From Lyophyllum atratum (taxonomy: Eukaryota > Basidiomycota > Agaricomycetes > Agaricales > Lyophyllaceae), in contig JACGCN010000003.1 of assembly GCA_014905825.1 (NCBI GenBank), forward strand, positions 496,001 to 560,000: a stretch of DNA of 64,000 nt, read 5' to 3'. The notes under the pieces are model-generated. The model was not told the origin of the DNA. It saw only the letters and a list, made by a program, of their open reading frames with translations, and ran no database searches. How positions within the stretch are numbered: the first letter of the stretch is position 1; each line of letters begins with the position of its first letter. Positions 58,941 through 64,000 of the stretch are shown here, piece after piece. The position numbers and the translations under genes are program-made.

Positions 58941-61290
58941 TCAACATGCGCGCGTCTCAAACGACAGGCCCGCCGCAGATAGTGTAATCTTATCAAAGCG
59001 CCTCAGAAGTTCAATCACGGTTACCGATAATTCATCGTATGGAAACTAGGCAGTAGCAGTGCACCGTGAGCTCCTGGCGATCGCACATACGAGAATAAAA
59101 GAATACATAGACGTACATCCTTTCCCACACAAGTCCTGGGTCCTGAGCCGAAAGGGAGAAATATGTAGGGATGAAGAGCAAGGTACCTGTCATATCTATG
59201 GTCAAGGAATCGGTTGGGGTCAAAGACGCCGGCTGAGTTAATTGTTTGCGTGAATGAGCAGCCAGCGGACGTTTATCACACTGGATAACTTACCATCTGG
59301 ACCCCATAAGTCTTTGGAAGTATGCAGGACACCTGTATCAATCAATATCCTACAATTCGTGCAGAAAATAAGCAAACTTCCAAGATTGGAGAGGACGACG
59401 TTAGCAGGGATGTATATTTGTTTGTCGCTTGGGTTTGGTGAAGGCCATGTCGTTGCAGCGACAGACTCTCTGACGATCCAATATCAGATCTTCAGGTATG
59501 ACTCATCTTTCCTATCTTCGCACCTGGTAATATAGTGTCTGTGGGATACAGTGTCAGCTCAAACCTGGAAACGAGGCTGTATCAAAACCTACATCTGAGG
59601 CGCCAATCGCAGTGTCTCTATCAGGAGAAAACGAGGTAGATAGGCAGCATAAGGGAAATGAATAGTCTATAATTACCGTTAATTACGGCTCTCAGGTATT
59701 TCATGGCAAGGATGTCCTCGCCATCGGGTATCCCGGTGGTGCCAACTATGTCCAGAATCTCTTGACGAAGTCGATGCATGATGGTGGGGTATTGAGCCAG
59801 GAAATATATGATTTGGGTTAAGGTCGTAGCGGTCTAAAGGGGAGGTGAGAATGCAACACCCACGGTTCGACAAAACCCGGCAAACTTACACCGACCCGTC
59901 CAACAATTAGGGTATTCAAAATTGCGCTTTGTACAAGATTAGGTTCTGAGCAGGACCACGAGATAGGTAAATGATGTGAATGGTGAGTTGATTCAGAATA
60001 TCACCTGATGTTAATTCGACCAGATGGTCAAGTAAGGTTTCCTTCCCATCGTCCGCGCTATGGCAATGGGTTGAATGGTACGTTACGCCTGCACTCATCA
60101 TCATCTTCCTGCCAAGCGCCCATTGCACAATGGGATCCAGGTTCCTACTGATCACTTTCAATGGCTCCGCAGCTTTATCACGGTGAAGCTCATATAATGG
60201 CCACAGCCAACCTAATCGTTCCCGTTCTGAGACAATTTCTTGAAGGCGGAGGAGAGCATCGGAGAACTCTGTTGCTGGGAGGAAAGGAAGCCGGATGTTG
60301 GGGCTTGCATCGGTTGGGTAAGGCAGACAGCGTACGCATGTCCCAAAGAGTAAGTCTGTAGCGATATTGAGCGTAGAGTACCTGATCAGGTTCTGCAGCC
60401 AAAGATCAAGTCACAGATGGACACGGTAGAGTAACTAGATACCTGGAAATCAACGGCCCGGCCGTCTTTCGCATTCGTGATGATCTGAGAAATGATGTGC
60501 TGCGTGTGACGGGCGAAAAGTTGCAAGTGCGCGACACGGTTTCGATTGAAGAAAGGGCGTGTTATTGTGCGGTGAAATCTGCGGCATGACACCTTCAGAA
60601 TGACTTCAAATCCTGAAGCAAATCAAGCATACTTCCACATGTCATCTACTCGTCGTGTTAAATATTTGTAGTCTTTGAATCTTTAGAAGAACAAGAGAGT
60701 GTTTGCTTACCAGGACAACTGAAGATACCGCTTCCTAGTACTAAGCCCATAGCTTCGTGGAGACTCTCGTCTAAGCGAAAACGGCATTTAATGCATCCTC
60801 TGATGCATAAAGCCTAGTCAGAGACACTGACCTTTGGCATAGTTGTCAGGATTAGTCGACAGAATGATCTTTATATGCTCCAGGGACGTTGTCAAGATTG
60901 TATTGCTGCCTACAAGTACGGGACCATACTCCTGGAGTAATTTCCATATTCTGCTGCCTAATGAAATGACTCAGAGTCAATGAAAGTCGGAAAGGATAGT
61001 TGCTCCAACGCACCGTGAGGACCGGCGTGACCTGGTGGTATCCTGCACCCAGCCGCGCTCGACATAGGTCGTGCACCGACCAGTGCCGCATTCGATGCCT
61101 CGACACACTTCCTTGAGACTATCTTCACAAGGATATAAAGTAGGAATACAGAAAAGAGCAGAGGAAATGAGGTCCAAGTTGGCAGGCGAAGCTCCAGCCA
61201 GCGACCAAGTACGAAAATGAAGCATACGGACACAACAGGGACCTGGAGGTTACGCCGTAGCAGGTCGAGCCCTGGGGTGATTCTGACCAT
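58941..61290 (-). CDS. Cytochrome P450 monooxygenase, membrane-anchored fungal type
   Basis: Exon 1 from the ATG at 61290 gives two hydrophobic N-terminal segments (VPVVSVCFIFVLG and LLFSVFLLYILVKI) and the linker ending GARPM. The following exons read IWKLLQEYGPVLVGSN, LEHIKIILSTNPDNYAK, AMGLVLGSGIFS, RFHRTITRPFFNRNRVAHL, FLPATEFSDALLRLQEIV, WPLYELHRDK and NLDPIVQWALGRK. Helix I reads LIVGRVGTATTL, then ETLRL (ExxR), IYIPANVVLSN, TSKDLWGPD, FDPNRFLD and the heme loop FGSGPRTCVG with its Cys. About ten introns. The order is that of CYP63/CYP52-like fungal P450s acting on hydrophobic substrates in the ER. In helix I the usual Asp of GRDT is replaced (GRVGT), and the W of WxxHR is missing. It faces HEM13 across 322 bp. 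Confidence 0.85.
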
Positions 61291-61612
61291 GGAAGACGCC
61301 CGAGAGCCATTTCATTGGCAGTTGCCACTTTCCAGCATTTACTGAGGTCCGAACCGTCACCGGATCTGACTCCAAGACAAGGCTTCGAATTTGAATTCAG
61401 ATCAATGATCAACTCTGTCTTGCCACCGTTCATCACGGCATGCAGCCTAGTCTACAGGCATTCGGCGAGGAAGGGGTTTGGAATGGCGATGTTCAAATAA
61501 GCTAGAGCCAGGTTTCTCATGGCTGATCAGAGATGGGAAATGGGGAAAGCGGTAGAAAGCGGTACCCGGTGCGGTCCAACTTCCTCTAACTTCCTCTTTA
61601 CCCCTAACCACC
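61291..61612. promoter_or_regulatory. Divergent intergenic region, P450 and HEM13
   Basis: 322 bp separate the two start codons. Both promoters must lie here. No specific site is identified. Confidence 0.6.
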
Positions 61613-62689
61613 ATGGCAGTGCCAGAATCATCGTCCGCGAAGCCCATGCGCGCTCAAGTCGAGGAGTACATCGTCTCACTTCAAGGCAAGATCGTCTCAG
61701 CGTTTGAAACGCTTGATCCTGCTGCCCCATCCTTCAAACGGGACTCTTGGGTACGTGCCCAAGGGGGTACGGGACAATCATGTGTATTCGCATGCCCGGA
61801 TGATACCTCCATCGCGCAGCAAACCGTGCTGGAAAAAGCTGGGGTTAACATATCAATCGTGCATGGGATCCTGCCACCTAGCGCGATCAAGCAGATGAGA
61901 GCAGATCACACCTCGATGCCCCTTCCGGATCGTCCAGATGGACTCCCATTCTTCGCTGCGGGCATCAGTCTTGTCATCCATCCACGAAATCCCAATGCAC
62001 CAACGGTCCACGCGAACTATCGCTACTTCGAGCTCACAGAGCCGACTGGCGACGACGAGGGTAGTGTATCTCAGCCAAAGGTTCTGGCATGGTGGTTCGG
62101 GGGCGGCTGCGACCTTACACCATCCTATCTGTTTGAAGAAGATGTAATTCATTTCCACTCTACTCTCAAGGAGGCCTGTGATAGACACGGTGCCCAGCTA
62201 TATCCGACCTTCAAGAAATGGTGCGACGAGTACTTCTATATCCCCCATCGGAACGAGACTCGAGGAGTCGGCGGCATCTTCTTCGACGATCTCAGTGAAG
62301 GCCCCCACGCACGCCTCTCCTCTCCCAACTCTCCTAATCCCGTTCACCGCCCAACCTCACCCGCTGAGATCTTCGCCTTCGTCCAGGATCTAGGCAATTC
62401 CTTCATACCCTCATACCTTCCTATCATCACATCCCGACATTCGCTTCCCTATACACCACTCCAGCGCCGCTGGCAATTAATTCGACGGGGGCGGTACGTG
62501 GAGTTCAATCTCGTTTACGACCGAGGTACGAAGTTCGGCCTGATGACACCCGGTGCCCGGATCGAGAGCATTCTCATGAGCCTGCCTGAAACGGCAAGAT
62601 GGGAGTACATGTCTGAACTTGGGGAGGAAGGGACTGAAGAGGGAAAATTGGTCGAGGTGCTGAAAAAGCCAAGGGAGTGGATAGAATGA
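61613..62689 (+). CDS. HEM13: Coproporphyrinogen III oxidase
   Basis: This enzyme catalyses the oxygen-dependent oxidative decarboxylation of coproporphyrinogen III to protoporphyrinogen IX in heme synthesis. The gene is a single exon of 358 residues, unusual beside its intron-rich neighbours. Signatures of the family are in order: DSWVRAQGGTGQSCVF, FFAAGISLVIHPRNP, PTVHANYRYFEL, AWWFGGGCDLTPSYLFEEDVIHFH, KWCDEYFYIPHRNETRGVGGIFFDD, and RRGRYVEFNLVYDRGTKFGL. The conserved His and Asp residues of the substrate pocket are present. It ends with RIESILMSLPETARWEYMSE and a short tail. An insertion (PNSPNPVHRPTSP) after the FFDDL block lengthens it slightly relative to yeast. The start is the ATG at 61613, with no signal peptide, fitting a cytosolic enzyme. 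Confidence 0.97.
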   Translation: MAVPESSSAKPMRAQVEEYIVSLQGKIVSAFETLDPAAPSFKRDSWVRAQGGTGQSCVFACPDDTSIAQQTVLEKAGVNISIVHGILPPSAIKQMRADHTSMPLPDRPDGLPFFAAGISLVIHPRNPNAPTVHANYRYFELTEPTGDDEGSVSQPKVLAWWFGGGCDLTPSYLFEEDVIHFHSTLKEACDRHGAQLYPTFKKWCDEYFYIPHRNETRGVGGIFFDDLSEGPHARLSSPNSPNPVHRPTSPAEIFAFVQDLGNSFIPSYLPIITSRHSLPYTPLQRRWQLIRRGRYVEFNLVYDRGTKFGLMTPGARIESILMSLPETARWEYMSELGEEGTEEGKLVEVLKKPREWIE

Positions 62690-63308
62690 GGGCAGCCGGC
62701 TGCCGTATAGATGAGATGAAGTTTGGTACGCTCCAGTGTCATCATTGTCCTCGCATCTGCTAAGCTGCGTGCATGTTAACAGGATAGAAAAATTGTATCA
62801 TAATACTATGTAACAAAGCTCGAAGTCCCAAGTTTGGCTCATGCTTGGGGACGCGACTTCGGATTCGCTTTACTGCAAAGCCTCTTCCGAATTACATCCG
62901 AAGGACATCTTCACATCGGGCTCATATGCCCGTTATCGGGGGTGACCTCGACCGCACCCGACAGAACGTACAGTGCAAATTTGAGGTAGAGACAAACCTG
63001 AAACAAAGCGACAATGTGATGAAACAGAACTTTAGGGCGTAGGAATGCGCGCTCTCCTGCTTCTGGATCTACAAACCATGCATGGCCATTACGGCTTAGT
63101 AAAGTCGTCCTCGTTGTTGGCAGCTCAGCCGCAGGCGGAAAGACCATTTAAGCACCCACGAGGACAAGGCACGTTTGGCTCTCAACGGTTTCCGAAATAG
63201 TGGAGGGTGCACTTTGAGGAGTTCATGGAGCAGCAGCAGCGAGCTTCTTCCATCGGGTCAGGCTCTCACACCGCGAAGTTGGGAAATTAGTGTCAACTAA
63301 AATCTGTA
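62690..63308. other. Intergenic, no supported gene
   Basis: This is the HEM13 3' flank and short frames without features. Confidence 0.4.
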
Positions 63309-63476
63309 CCTAAATCATGAGTTTGTATCCAAATTTTGTAATGACCGAAACTATCAATTTACGTTGTCCTCAAACTATGAATGGAAGCGATCCGATTGGC
63401 TGGTTCAAAATTTGAGGCGAACCCAAAGTGATAGTTTTGAGCATTACAAAATTTGGACGCAAACTACTCCTTCAGG
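63309..63476. mobile_element. MITE-like inverted-repeat element with TA flanks
   Basis: The element is 168 bp and starts CCTAAATC, ends TTCAGG, and is flanked on both sides by TA (63307-63308 and 63477-63478). Its inner arms are nearly perfect: 63321-63356 (GTTTGTATCCAAATTTTGTA and on) pairs with 63429-63464, with 4 differences in 36. It has no coding capacity. The structure and the TA duplication fit a Tc1/mariner-derived MITE. Confidence 0.65.
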
Positions 63477-64000
63477 TATACATTTGTGCTGAGGCTAAAC
63501 TCCCAACTTTCCGGTGTGTCTATAGAACCATGCTGTCGGGAAGCTCACCATGTAGAAATTCGCGACTTCGTTACTAAAGACGCCGGGGGGGCATCTTGTA
63601 TCAACGGTCTCCTGGCGGTTCGTGGTCTATTTCAGGATATAAGTTCGTATGGTGAGTATTCCTTCGATCCAGATTGAAATCTCGTGTGTCGATGGCAGAG
63701 AAGCCTTGTCTCCATCATGCTTATCTACCATGGTGACATTCGACCGAATATAGAGAGGTGATCGACGAAGACGGCACTATGACGATTATCGTCGTCTGCG
63801 ATAGAGCCGAGAGCACCAGCGACGTTTCTCCGCGACACGATCTCGAACAGATGACCCTCCATGACAACTCCATGATCGCTTGGGATGCTCGCTCGACGAG
63901 CTGGAAAGTCGCGGATCGCACTAGCAGGTGGTTTAGTACCAGTCCGAGCCGTCGGACGAGCGATATTTGTTCCTCATTCTTATGTAAATCAGCTTGGCAC
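63477..64000. other. Right end of the window; possible partial exon
   Basis: On the plus strand a frame is open from about 63747 to beyond 63990 (VIDEDGTMTIIVVCDRAES, then DLEQMTLHDNSMIAWDA). It may be part of a gene continuing past the window. No family is recognised. Confidence 0.25.

Overview
The window is nuclear DNA of a filamentous basidiomycete, most likely an Agaricomycete (mushroom-forming fungus). The evidence is: many spliceosomal introns of about 50-60 bp with GT..AG ends inside otherwise compact genes, two nuclear-type tRNA-Lys genes that carry introns after position 37, FunK1-type fungal protein kinases, a C2H2 protein with a basidiomycete-looking C-terminus, and a cytochrome P450 of the membrane-anchored fungal type. 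All gene structures below were spliced by eye from the raw sequence; where I give a protein length, the exons sum to a whole number of codons.

Layout. 0.3-2.4 kb: DED1/DDX3 RNA helicase (minus). 2.9-3.4 kb: frameshifted remnant of a small secreted protein. 4.3-4.8 kb: tRNA-Lys(UUU), a decayed tRNA-Lys copy and tRNA-Lys(CUU). 4.9-12.8 kb: an F-box/propeller-like gene, a deleted FunK1 pseudogene, an F-box remnant and an intact FunK1 kinase gene (copy A). 12.8-18.6 kb: gene-poor, with two unrecognised ORFs. 18.6-22.7 kb: C2H2 protein and an MKT1 homologue. 22.7-30.8 kb: gene-poor; the one convincing gene is a secreted cyanovirin-N homology (CVNH) lectin. 30.8-43.0 kb: gene-dense housekeeping block (a protein with a PP1-docking-like motif, pirin, NLE1/RSA4, secreted M28 aminopeptidase, PP2C phosphatase, coiled-coil protein). 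43.1-47.3 kb: FunK1 copy B with the same flanking pieces as copy A, inverted. 48.1-62.7 kb: ADE1, a stand-alone Bud6 N-domain protein, a VPS9-domain Rab5 exchange factor, an unknown coiled-coil protein, a microbial-type PARG protein, a P450 and HEM13. 63.3-63.5 kb: a small TA-flanked inverted-repeat element (MITE-like).

The most unusual part is the FunK1 family. Two intact genes 32 kb apart in opposite orientation share coding sequence, promoter, a 16-bp palindrome, an upstream F-box remnant and a downstream fragment. A third copy has lost its kinase core. This looks like recurrent segmental duplication of a kinase plus F-box cassette. HEM13 and the P450 are divergently arranged around about 320 bp, so heme synthesis and a heme enzyme may share a promoter region.
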